Source: Amylostereum areolatum
Taxonomy: Eukaryota; Basidiomycota; Agaricomycetes; Russulales; Stereaceae
Direction of reading: 5' to 3'
Length of the DNA: 64,000 bases
Assembly: GCA_012932865.1 (NCBI GenBank)
Contig: SAXG01000025.1
Coordinates: forward strand, 1 to 64,000
How positions within the stretch are numbered: position 1 is the first letter of the stretch; every line of letters starts with the position of its first letter. The notes under the pieces are model-generated. The model did not search any database. It worked only from the letters and a program-made list of their open reading frames with translations, and was not told where the DNA came from. Below are positions 10,577-19,999 of the stretch, one piece after another. Position numbers and translations under genes: made by a program.

Positions 10577-11829
10577 AAACCCTCCTTCTTCTCCTCCACC
10601 TTCGGCTGAGCTTGAAGCGCGTCCATCACACTTTTCCGATCTTCGGCCGACAGGCTCCTAGCCCAGGCGGTGGGCGTCTCAAACGTCTGTGCTCGAGCCT
10701 CCCGCTTTGGTGGTTCCGTGTACCGGTCCCTCCCCCACATGTCTCGGATGTTCTTCACGTCCACCCTGCAGTCCCGCACCTGGTGGCCATTCTGTCCGCA
10801 GCGGAAGCATCGCCCCTTGATGTCGACACGGTTGACGTCCATCGGCTGACCTTTGCCACCGTGCACCGTGCCGGTTCCATCGCGGCGCCATGGGACCTGC
10901 CCCCCTTGTTGCCCATTGGACGATCCTTGTCCTTTGGGTTTTTGGTTCTGCACGGGTCCACTGCGCTGGGTCTTAAGGTCCTCCCACTCCTATCGCAGAC
11001 CGTCGATCAGGATGATGCGCTCTTTGAGGTCCTCATATTTCTGAGGAACGTGGCCACTGTCATAGATGGAGTCGATGGTCCGATAGTAGACGTTGTGTTT
11101 GAGCAGCTGCATGAGGTGGATAGGGTCCTGCGCCGTGGAGTATCCTGCCTTTCTTGCGAGTTGCTCGAACTTGGCGAAGTATTCATGGGCAGTGGTACCC
11201 TTCGTCTGTTTGAACCCGTCCAGTTCGACTGCGGCACGGTGCTGCTCATTGACGTCGGTGAAGGCCCCTTTGAGTGCTTTGTGGAAGTCCACCCAGGCGA
11301 CCATGGCTCCATTGGCCAAGTGTGCATCCTCATACTCGGCCTTCCAGGTGCGTGCTGCCTCCCCCGTCATGTAGGTGAGAATGAAGAGGACTTTGTCCTT
11401 GTCCGTCACGAGGTCATCCTCAGCAGCTCGCATGTATTCCTCGCACGACCGCATCCAGTCATTGAAGTCCTCTCGTTTCCCAGAGAAGCCTTCAGGAGTT
11501 TTCGCGTGGACTTTCTTTCGGGGGGGTCTGGCGGCGGCGGCGGCTGGGGCACTAACAGTGACCGCAGGGGGGTTGACTGTGATGGGGGGGGCCGTGACGT
11601 TGACGGTGGGGGGTGGCAGGTTGAGGGCAGCGACAAGCACGGCAGGGATGGCGACCCATTGGCCATTTACTTCCATGAGCCAGGCATCGTCGGTGCCGTT
11701 ATTCATGTGTTGGATGGGAGAGCCAGTTTGGCCGATGACAATGTTCCATGTTCCACCGATTTCGGTGCAGTTGGCGAGTTCGGCGGGGAGAGGGGGTTGG
11801 GGGTCGGTGCGGATCCACTGGGCAGCCAT
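10573..11829 (-). pseudogene. Chromovirus gag with an in-frame TAG
   Basis: The ATG at 11829 (MAAQWIRTDPQ) starts a frame with a proline/valine-rich region, the gypsy gag core (TPEGFSGKREDFNDWMRSCE .. AARTWKAEYEDAHL .. VDFHKALKGAFTDVNEQHRA) and ends in a CCHC knuckle (CFRCGQNGHQVRDC). A TAG at about 10990-10992 follows IDGLR; the same frame then resumes with EWEDLKTQRSGPVQNQ and reaches the knuckle. One C-to-T change would explain it. The frame is also open upstream of the ATG for about 100 codons (WYFANESQDDLTEADF block) back to the TAA that ends ORF0, so gag may originally have been longer. Confidence 0.85.
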
Positions 11830-12138
11830 GATTGGTTCGTCGAGGTCGGAGAAGTCTTCGTCGGTGACAGGCGGTAGGGCGGAGGCGGCGATGAGGTTGA
11901 AGTCGGCTTCAGTGAGGTCGTCTTGGCTTTCGTTGGCGAAGTACCAACTGATGCCACTTGTTTGGGTTGCTACGAAGGCGACTTCGACAGTGGTGTCTCC
12001 GAGTTGGACAAAGAAGTCGTTTCCTCCTCGTTCAGTGAAGCCTAGAGGGAGGGGATATATGTAGCAGTTTTCGTCCTCAACGTCGGTGTCGGAGTCAGAA
12101 CTGGAGTCGGAGCCGTTGAGTCCGAACGAGGGAATTGT

Positions 12139-12540
12139 TTATAAGTGGGTGAGGTCGATGACCTCTGGCTGGGTGAGGTCGATGACCTCTGGCTCTGGTG
12201 TGGGGCTGGGGGTGTTGCCTGGTGTAAGGAGGCGGTGGGTGTGTCGAGTGTCTACTGGTATTTTCTCGTTGGGCGCGTAGAAGGATTTTGGGGGTTGCTC
12301 GAGTTTGTAGCAGTAGGTGACGTATGGGCAGGAGTAGACGTAGAGGTTTCCGTTTCCTTGTTCGCTTATTTTGAGGCGATAGAAGTGGATGTCTATGATG
12401 GAGTCTTCAAGTTCTTCTACACCGAGGGCGACCTTCCAATTGTGCCAGGCCCAAGGGTCTTTAGATTCGTTGATGAGGGAGATGATAGCGTCATGGCTGA
12501 TGGGGATGAATTCTTGTACTTGCGAGCGCCAATCTTCCAT
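12139..12540 (-). CDS. Chromovirus pre-gag ORF0 ending in two VIDLT motifs
   Basis: The ATG at 12540 (MEDWRSQVQEF) gives a product of 133 aa; the frame is open further upstream without a better start. The middle carries SKDPWAWHNWKVALGVEEL and a beta-rich stretch (NLYVYSCPYVTYCYKLEQPP), resembling the KDPW block of the rightward element. The C-terminus repeats PEVIDLTQ / PEVIDLTHL, encoded by a 24 bp tandem duplication. VIDLT matches the canonical hydrophobic SUMO-interacting motif. The stop TAA is followed, in the same frame, by the segment leading into gag. Function is unknown; binding of sumoylated host proteins is an inference from the motif only. Confidence 0.5.
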   Translation of the reverse strand: MEDWRSQVQEFIPISHDAIISLINESKDPWAWHNWKVALGVEELEDSIIDIHFYRLKISEQGNGNLYVYSCPYVTYCYKLEQPPKSFYAPNEKIPVDTRHTHRLLTPGNTPSPTPEPEVIDLTQPEVIDLTHL

Positions 12541-13011
12541 GCACGAGCCCCCAGTCGAAATGGTTACTCTGTGCGGCAAGGGAAGATTTTGTCGAGGGAA
12601 GGTGGTTCTGTTATGAGATCGCAAGACGGTCTGCCTCAGTCTTCTCGACCTGTTGGCTGTCTCTTCGTCTAGGGGACACGAGCCCAAAGACTTCCTAAAC
12701 CGCTTTCCTTTCGCCGCTTTTACTCGTTTCCTACACCAAAGGTGCACCTTCTACTGTCACCTCTGAGCTTTCAACTCCTGGTATTGGAGAGTCTCGAGTA
12801 GGTGTAACGTTTCGAGGAAACGTCAAGCCGGCACCGGTATACGTGCGCACGACCACAATGTCAGGGTAACGAGTCGCGTACTCTGGGGGCAACGGTCTAG
12901 GGCGGCACGGGGGAAGAACAAGGTCAGTACCAGACGGGTACTACTACTACTACGCTACAGTACGTAGGGACGGTCGTAGGGTGGTGCAAGAGTAAACAGA
13001 TCTCGAGCTTA

Positions 13012-13468
13012 TGTCAGCAACGACTAGTGCGACAGCACCAAGTTACGACAAAGCTGACAGAGGAAGAGGACGACAGAGGGGAGCCGATCAGACACGGCGA
13101 CAGACAAGGGAAAGCAAGCAAAGTCGGTAGAATTGACTAGCTCGAGATAAGGAATATGTACAGCGAGAGCGAGCCTTATATACACAAGAGGAGAGAGACT
13201 TAGGTAAGCAACCAATACACGGCGATCAGTAAGCAGACCAAGTATAAGTAAGCAGTCGTATGTAAAAGAGCACAGCATGAGTCAGTATCGTACAGCATGA
13301 GTCAAGAGAAAGGAGTCAGACCCGGACCGAGATGAGTCACGTGGGTCCGGGCGGGATATAGATGAGCCGGGTCCGGGCCAAGGTGGAGCCGGACCGGTGA
13401 TAAGTCGATAAGTCCTAAAGCGTGTAACCGATGTAAAGTAAAAAGAAAATTATAGACCGTTCATGACA
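13012..13468 (-). repeat. 5' LTR of the chromovirus (right copy)
   Basis: This is the same 457 bp sequence as 5950-6406, with no difference visible by eye. Being the upstream LTR for minus-strand transcription, it supplies the promoter (TATATAAGG at about 13173-13181, minus strand). A (GATA)n microsatellite and unrelated sequence lie directly outside it. No TGG-type primer-binding site is evident immediately inside it, so the priming mode is unclear. Confidence 0.95.
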
Positions 13469-13490
13469 GGGCAGTCGGGTTTGCATGGGA

Positions 13491-13510
13491 GATAGATAGA
13501 TAGATAGATG
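13491..13510. repeat. (GATA)n microsatellite
   Basis: Five consecutive GATA units lie 22 bp outside the chromovirus LTR. Confidence 0.9.
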
Positions 13511-13760
13511 GGAGCGTCGCCGCATGGGCAGGCCGCGGGCGTAATAGTCGCCAAGGAACCCGTGCCACGTGATCTTATAGCTGATCAATGTGCCCGACAT
13601 ACTTATATTGTAGCCGATAGAGTTGAATCAAATGGCCTCCCGCCAGAAGTGGACCTCAAAATATAAATGAAGTCAGTGTTTGCCTGTCCGCCTCAACCCT
13701 CCTGTATCCTCAAGCAACCGGGTCGTCGCCCTCGATATCTTGCCAATACTTTAAAGCGCA

Positions 13761-14313
13761 ATGCCCGTTGTAACCGTCTCGGAGGAGGTGTTCAGAGGTT
13801 TACGTCAGTGAGATCCTTCGCCCTGTTGCCTGATCTCCTGCTCACCGTATACGAACAGGCGATCTACTTCAGTTACTCCTCGCAGACTCGGATGGTGTTG
13901 ATGAGGACGAGAGGGTCGGGGTTTGTACTGATTTCGTCAATCCACATTTAGATTATTCGTCTTACTGTTGCACCTGATTCGTATAGGTAACACTGGTCGA
14001 AGATGGAAACCGACTCGACAGTCTTGAGGATCAAATTGATGCCATGGTGTCTGCGATGCAGACAATGCAGGAACAAATGGACCATCACGCAGGCCTCTTA
14101 CAAACGGTCCCATCGCTCGAGAGTCGGTTTCGAGGTCTAAGGAACTATATGTTCCTCCTCGTCGTTATTCTCATATCCACCTTCGGTATCGCCTCGTTAT
14201 CCCTCATATTCCTTGTGACGAAGTCGGTTTCTGTGTTCGTTACAAGTTTGATCTTCGTCTCCGGGCTGAGTTTCTTTCTTTTTACACGTACGCGGTCCCT
14301 AAGCTTGCTCTGA
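13761..14313 (+). CDS. Small coiled-coil protein with two membrane segments (spliced model, approximate)
   Basis: Three coding patches can be joined. The first starts at ATG 13761 (MPVVTVSEEVFRG). The second lies after an ACAG acceptor near 13859 (DLLQLLLADSDGVDEDER). The last exon starts at about 13988, after GTATAG, and runs to TGA 14311 (VTLVEDGNRLDSLEDQIDAM .. FRGLRNYMFLLVVILISTFG .. SVFVTSLIFVSGLSFFLF). The exon 1 and exon 2 donors are not canonical and remain uncertain. The product would have an acidic helical N-terminus, a heptad-like segment and two hydrophobic helices at the C-terminus, so probably a tail-anchored or hairpin membrane protein. I do not recognise the family. Confidence 0.45.
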
Positions 14314-14351
14314 ATACGCAGTTGTATTCTAACATAACAGCGGAAATGTAC

Positions 14352-15554
14352 CTATGACTTCCCCTTGCCCGAATCATCCTGCTTGCAGTCACCACCTATG
14401 TCTCGTGTTTGATTATTCCCTTCTCTTCGCAGCTTTCTTTGCCAACTTCGACCTCCGCGACGTGTCCTCTTACGCCCACCCGAGATTTCTCCTGCTGGAC
14501 TATTACCGACGGCGCGTTGAGGGTTGTCCTGTCGGGCAAGTGCCCCAGGTTCGTATACGGGTCGCAGAAGCCGGGGGGGATCATTCGGATGGCACGACCC
14601 GCACAAGCACTCCATGGTTGGATCGTGATACCCAGACGCGGTGTAGGACACTGTGATAGCTTCCCCGGCTGCAATGAACCTCAGACTAACAATTGTACAA
14701 GCGTTGCTTTGATTTATTGTCATTATCTGCAAAGCGGCGACAGGTATTTCATGGAAGCACTTTCCCTCGTTAGACAGAAATATTACACTACCTGACAGTT
14801 TGGATTGCAATCGTGGTTCACAAAGCGGAAAGGACCAAGGATCATCCTGGGACCGTGAGGGCCATTCTGCCTGGAAGAGGACTGGACGACCGAGAAGCCA
14901 CCGGCTGGAACCAAATCGCTCGACATTGATCCAGATGCAGACAATAAAACAGTCGAGTCTGGTACGTCTCTGGATGCCTTCATTCCAGCGCACACGCTGA
15001 CAGAATCAAAGGACGTTTTGTCAATGCGCACGCTGCTCTCCAAACTGTAGAGCAAGAAGTAGCGAAGAAGTAAACTGCGTCAAGGTCGTCAGTGTCAATG
15101 CGGTCACGGCGAACCCTTGCAAAACTCTAGCTTACTGTTGAACGACAGGACCCTCGTGTGCGTAGAAAAGCGTTGGATAAGACTGGACCAATTCGACGGC
15201 GGCGCGGCGACACTGCTCGCGAGTCGGGAGGTCTTTGTCCACATAGTTATGGCAGATGGCATGTATCTTGATTCCGTCTTCTCTCGTCACCGGACGGGGC
15301 TCCTGGGACACGGATGACAACAGAAAGGCGCGCGAATATCTTGGGCGACGTTTGGCGGCGAATAATGCGTAAACCAACACGTCGTCAACGCCGGAGTATG
15401 ACTTATGAGGAAAAGATTCATTATTGAGTGCTGCTACGGAGCATTCAAAGGTCGTAGAAGGTGGCCCGTCTGGATAGCTGACATGAGAATCAAGGTAGTT
15501 TTTTTTCGTGGCCACAGAGAGGCGTGCGCTGCGCCGGACAGGATTTGTCAACAT
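14352..15554 (-). CDS. SET-domain protein (putative histone lysine methyltransferase, SUV420/Set9-like)
   Basis: Model: exons 15554-15136, 15044-14792 and 14726-14352 (348 aa); GTAAGC and GTAGTG donors, phases consistent. The N-terminal 140 residues are helical and lack a recognised domain. Exons 2-3 encode the C-terminal half of a SET domain: GPRMILGPFRFVNHDCNPNC (the NHDC pseudoknot motif), SLRFIAAGEAITVSY (the GE.ITVSY motif with catalytic Tyr) and a CLCGSC post-SET-like Cys cluster. The NHDC + GEEITV.Y pattern and short length recall the Set9/SUV4-20 branch and similar small SET proteins expanded in Agaricomycetes; the substrate cannot be read from sequence. The tail is basic (RKRTRRGGRSWQRKLRR). 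It is convergent with the small membrane-protein gene, with 38 bp between the stops. Confidence 0.75.
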
Positions 15555-15599
15555 GTGCTGAGCGCTGAAAACTTAGCATCATTCCAAACAGTTACTACT

Positions 15600-16950
15600 A
15601 TGAAACTCACATCTAATCCTTAGAATTGCATACGAGCTTCAACTTGGGTAGAAAAACCAGGAATAGCCCGAAAGAACGGGTCGATCGTAGTCCGGACAGT
15701 AGCTCGACGTTCAACCGGCCAAAGGTAGAGAAGATGCAAAAGAGTCAGAAAGTAGAAGTGTAACGTTGAACGTTGACGTTGAGTACTGACTGGGACTACT
15801 GAGTATAGTGTTGAACGTTGAGGCCGAGGCGTTGATGACGACGATGTTGAACAGTGGCCGCAGGGTACCGGCACGACGTGACTCGTCAGTACAAAAAAGT
15901 AAGTATGTACATATTCCAATATTTCTGGGTACGCGACCGGTACCGGCAATAGCCGAGTCGCGGCCAAGGTCCTCGACGACTCAGTACTCACGAGTTGAAC
16001 TTGAGTTGAACGCTGCTGAGTCCTCACGCGCACGGTCTGCCTCGGGGAGACTAGGCCTTCCCTAATACCGCGGCCTACGCGTCCCTGCTGATCGCCCACA
16101 GCCCCCCTTCCGCCACCTTCAGCTTCGACCACACAGGTCGTGGCCATCGCAAGAAGAGGACACCCAGTTCCGCAAGAAGAACACGCTGCCGGCGCCGCCG
16201 TGTGCGTCGTGAGGCCTGAGGCCTCAAGCCTCAAGCTCTAAACCTTTCGGGCGGCATGCCTCTGTCTATCCACGGACGCCGCAAAGTGCGCTTAATTACT
16301 CAAACGCAGAAGAGGCATCGGCAGGTGCACATGCACACTGACTTCTCTCCCCACCCATCCCTGACGCGCCTGTCCTGCAGCTTCTCTTCCATCCTCCTTA
16401 CCCCAGATCCCGATGAAATGTCCGCCCAACAGCGGGGAAAGATGCAGCGTTATCATGCAGTGCCCCGATCAGATGCGAAGTTCATCTCTGGCCTGGTCAG
16501 CTTTGTCGATTTCCCGTCAAAAACACATCCTCGAGTTGTTGAATCAACCAGGACTGCCTGCATAATAGTACGGTCTTCAGGCTTGCCATGACCCCCAATA
16601 CCCCCGCTTGCCATGTCTTAGTTCATCCCTAGTCAAACATTCACATTCATCCTCCTGTGCAGTGCACTTCCCCGTCACCTCTCCATAACTTCGACTCTCC
16701 CACAACCTCACGCCGCTACCATCCCTATGCAAATCCGCTGCCTCTATCTTCCGTTTCTCTCACATCCACGCTGGAAGACAAACTCAACCGCGCAGGACTA
16801 CAAAATCGAAGATTACTCAGCGGTTCCCCTCGTCACGGTCAATTTCGGGGCAAGAAGGTACGTGCTGTGTATACATTCGTTGTGACTCCTCTCACGCCTG
16901 TGCAGATCATCGAATGTCAGAACCGCAGCGACTACCAGGGAAGCATACTA
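15600..16950. other. Gene-poor stretch
   Basis: I see no frame with a family match. Around 15760-16060 the sequence is built from diverged repeats of TTGAACGTTGA / CGAGTTGAAC-like words, which keep several frames open by chance. At 16384-16590 a short ATG frame could be an isolated exon, but nothing supports it. Confidence 0.4.
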
Positions 16951-17156
16951 CGGCTCTTGGCCTTCATCGGGGACTGCGCCAGCCACGACAAGACCCCCAC
17001 CGCAGGAAGGGGTCGCGCTGAAACTTGACCAACGTACGTATATATGCACCTCTTTTCTTTTTGGCACAGTCCCATCCCCGTTTGCAGGGCGCGAACTTAC
17101 AAGGGTCTCGGAGTGGTCTCCACCTTCTTGACCACTGATTCGCCATCGAACAAAGC

Positions 17157-17640
17157 ATGGACCCCATCTTCGACGCCATCAATCGCCTCGTCGAGGACGC
17201 GCACGCCGACGAGGAGCTCCACAACTGGTCCAAGTTCGTCGATGCGTACTCTCGCAAGGCTTCCCTGGAGCTAGCTACATATGTAGCTAAACTCGTCTGC
17301 AACGCCGAGGGCCGCGAGATCCGACGAGATGTGCCGCACGCAGTTCGACAAGATATTCGGCATCATCGAGACGACAGGGACAGGTCCAAGGCAATGGGCG
17401 AGGACTCATTTATCAAACACTTTGGCGACGACCGAGCAAGGCTCGCGTTCCACCTGCTGCTCAACAGCGAGGGAAGTACCAGTTTCAAGTCTAGTTATTA
17501 GTTGGACATCCGCAAGGTCGCCCTGCCGATGATCGTTGACTAGGTAGACTCATCCCTCAATCTATCGTGGCCTTCTTCACTTACACGTCTCTAGGTTGAA
17601 TATATCGCCATCCTATTAATAGACTCCACGCTCGGCTTCA
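17157..17640 (+). pseudogene. Remnant of a HAM1/DUF4449-type gene
   Basis: From ATG 17157 the frame reads MDPIFDAINRLVEDAHADEE, LHNWSKFVDAYSRK, and after a degenerate middle AMGEDSFIKHFGDD.ARL and LLLNSEGSTSF. Past a stop at 17500 the other frame continues LDIRKVALPMIVD and, after another stop and probable intron, VEYIAI. This matches in order the pattern I know from fungal HAM1-like/DUF4449 proteins (INRLVEDA.AD.EL..W, AMGEDPL..RFG.DW.RL..DLLFDSEGSL.FKPELW.DIRKVILP.LID.VGYIPIPRIEY). Frame changes, stops and the missing bulk of the gene show it is a dead fragment. Confidence 0.5.
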
Positions 17641-18081
17641 GTGCGAGCTTTCAGTACAGAATCTCATCTCCAAGTAGCACTTTCTTCGAGCCAACAATAA
17701 CAGTTACGTCGCGTGGATGTCGCCTTTTGGTTGGTAGACCGCTGGTCGCGCATATCAAATATACGCAAGAACACAGTGCGATAAGAACGTCTGAACGGTT
17801 CTACTCCGCGATAATCTCAGATAAGGTCGTTCAATCTGTTTGCGGGCGGGGGTGATCCCGCGCTCGCGGTACGTACCACAGACGGCCATAAAACTTCTTG
17901 TATTTATTCAACATGTTACCCTCACGGTGATGATGATGAAGGGCGCTGGTGCTGTTGCTGTACAGTTGTTTTCGCAATACCATATTTCCTACTGCTTTAC
18001 GGACAAAAGATCCTAGCTTCGTGACAAGCGCGAGGGATCAGGGGATGGAGCGTGGTGGTATCATGACCCCCTATACCACAT

Positions 18082-18890
18082 TTATAAGAAATAGTGGCGG
18101 AGGCGTGTATAGGTGCATACATGTAAACGATCTTCGGATGCAGCTATGCTTGAGGCGATCCTCGAGAGCGATGCCATTATTGGAGGGGGCACGGGGGCCT
18201 CCCAAGAGATAGTCGCGCAGCGGGGACATCGATGGAATGGTCTCGCAAAATACGGCCTAATCCCCTTCAGATACTCCTCCGTCACCACTGCAGGCACAAC
18301 GCGAAGGGTCGGTGGTAAGGTGAGGCGTCGACGACCGGTGACTTGCTTGATGACTGTTGCCTTGAACGAGTTTGAAAAACATTCTCCACAAAATGCCTGA
18401 GAACATCGCGACATTCTACTTACGCGTGTAGCGGATTAATTAGAGAGGACAGACACGGAAGGTGATGCATTGATGACGGACATATACGGGATGTCCATAA
18501 CCTTGGCGCATCCCGGACAGACAAGTGTCTTAGACCGTATGGAATGAACCTTGAAAACAATCAATATAGCCGATGCACCGGCACGGAACCCCTTACTGAC
18601 CATTTTCAGGGTGTAGACAACGTCATCAAGGGCCTTTGCGACTCCGCGAGCACTAGATATGAGTTTGAGATGCTTCTCGAGCTGTCGGCGAAGACGTAAG
18701 TTTTCCTGTCAGTAGGGTCCAACGTGTCAGAGGTCGTGACTTGTGTGCTCTCAATACAACGAAGCCGACGTACTATTTCCTGCTTCCTGTGCCTTGTCAT
18801 GTAGCGAGGATGAGTGGTGGAAGGCGAGACTGAGAACGATGGTTCGATGCGGCTATCTTCCAGAGCACGAGAAAGCGCAGATGCGGACAT
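18082..18890 (-). CDS. RING-finger-like protein with Gln in place of the zinc-binding His
   Basis: Model: exons 18890-18774, 18705-18601, 18549-18482 and 18415-18082 (207 aa). Introns are 68, 51 and 66 nt, including a GTACGT donor and CTGACAG branch/acceptor, and the phases fit throughout. Residues 1-39 are Ser-rich. Residues 30-74 form a basic helical region (RHRKQEIENLRLRRQLEKHL). A RING follows: C85-x2-C88, C101-S-Q103-AF-C106-x2-C109, and C160-x2-C163. The spacing fits C3HC4, but the fourth ligand is Gln instead of His, so it may bind one zinc poorly or be a U-box-like or degenerate RING. An E3 ubiquitin ligase role is only inferred. Exon 3 alone could also read on to a stop at 18436, giving a 111-aa isoform without the second half of the RING. 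Confidence 0.65.
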
Positions 18891-19330
18891 TGTGATCGTA
18901 TGGAAAGCCATGAGGGCTGAGGGCTGAGGGCTGAGCGTCGATGTGAGCTGTTGGGCGTACGCGTGCAGGCAAACACTACTTATACCAGAACTTGAAGCAG
19001 ATAGCCCGATAGTCGTGATAAAGGCACTTAGCCGATAAAGACGAATGTGCACCAAAGAGCCGATACAGTTGAATGGCCCGGCTCAGCGCTGAAGCTTGAA
19101 GCTTGAAGCTTGAAGGCGGTCCCAGCTCGCATATTTACACTCGGTCCGGTGGTGACGCGGTCACCGGTTAAGCGCTCGATCCGGGGCGACGTCCGCCCCG
19201 GGCGGGCCAGTCACTGAAGATCAATTCATTCGAATGGCCATTCATGAAGGGGCCCGGAGGGCATTGACGAGAATGAGAGCAGATGTACGTGGTCCTTGCG
19301 TACTACATGAGATGCAGAGGTATAAATACA
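18891..19330. other. Intergenic region upstream of the RING-like gene
   Basis: No gene is seen. Short direct repeats (GAAGCTTGAAGCTT at about 19091; GGGCTGAGGGCTGAG at about 18916) occur near the RING-like gene start. A TATAAATA at 19320-19327 faces right and precedes the next ORF. Confidence 0.4.
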
Positions 19331-19371
19331 TTTAGAATTCAGGCTCAACATGGACTGACATCTCAGACCGG

Positions 19372-19582
19372 CATGTTCTTATCACCAACTCTCAGATTCC
19401 TCACCGCGATCACAGCCACGATGCTCCCCTTGACGACCGCGAGACTGGAAACCACCGCCACCGCTCTCCACACGGTCACAGCCATACACGAGACGCTCCC
19501 AGCTCGTACCTCTAGTCCCTGTCAGCGACAATCTATATCGCTTCCAGCTTTCTCCGTACAGGTCTGTGTCAAAGTCAAGTGA
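19372..19582 (+). CDS. Candidate small secreted protein
   Basis: A TATAAATA box at 19320 is followed 50 bp later by an ATG opening a 69-codon frame. It begins MFLSPTLRFLTAITATMLPL, which looks like a signal peptide, and continues as a Thr/Ala-rich segment with two Cys. A GTCTGTG near 19561 could be a donor to a further exon. There is no recognisable family; support is only the promoter spacing and the hydrophobic start. Confidence 0.25.
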
Positions 19583-19874
19583 AAGAGTCCCCTAATTTAT
19601 TAAAGGATGTCTCAGAATAATCGCACTGGTGATGCAGGGAGCTCACATGGGACCATTCAAACATTCACGATGACAGAGGTGGTTTCAAGATTCATCCCTG
19701 CAGTCCTATTTGCATTGATCACACAAACGTATAGTTCCTCTGTGTGGCTTTCGGACATGGCCAAGAACTGCATGTCTTGTACGGAGGGGGATGTTTCTTA
19801 CTGTAAGCCCTTGTTTCCTACTGTTTACGATTGACAACTCACATGTGAGCGTACAGCGTAACTTCGGGCTTTGA

Positions 19875-19996
19875 TTCCGCGTACTTTTTTACTTCCTGTG
19901 TCTACTTTGCTTAGCTTGTTTTCGAGCTGTTTCGGTTCCGCGTACTTTTTTACTTTCTGTGTCTACTTTGCTTAGCTTGTTTTCGAGCTGTTTCGG
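19875..19996. repeat. 61 bp tandem duplication
   Basis: Two adjacent copies of a 61 bp unit (starting TTCCGCGTACTTTTTTACTT) differ at one visible position (CTTCCTG versus CTTTCTG). There is no coding content, so this looks like a recent slippage or unequal-exchange event. Confidence 0.9.
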
Positions 19997-19999
19997 GCC

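Larger units (their letters stand above)
5950..13468 (-). mobile_element. Complete chromodomain Ty3/gypsy element (chromovirus) on the minus strand
   Basis: The 7.5 kb unit is bounded by two 457 bp LTRs that look identical on visual comparison. On the minus strand the order is 5' LTR (13012-13468), ORF0 (12540-12139), gag (11829-10573), protease-RT-RNase H-integrase-chromodomain (10576-6399), polypurine tract and 3' LTR (5950-6406). The chromodomain after integrase marks it as a chromovirus, which commonly targets modified histone tails. Gag carries a TAG stop and pol carries two frameshifts, so this copy is not autonomous as read. The flanking bases (GGAAAC on the left, GGGCAG on the right) do not form a target-site duplication. 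Confidence 0.95.

Noticed and set aside
10549..11877. 442-codon open frame on the + strand
   Set aside because: It is exactly antisense to the chromovirus gag, whose capsid core and zinc knuckle are clear on the minus strand; the + frame has no family features.
13000..13011. Primer-binding site directly inside the chromovirus 5' LTR
   Set aside because: The sequence following the LTR on the minus strand (TAAGCTCGAGATCTG) lacks the TGG expected for tRNA priming, so I did not annotate one.
15620..16234. 204-codon minus-strand open frame
   Set aside because: It is kept open by short repeated words (TTGAACGTTGA-like); composition and lack of homology argue against a gene.
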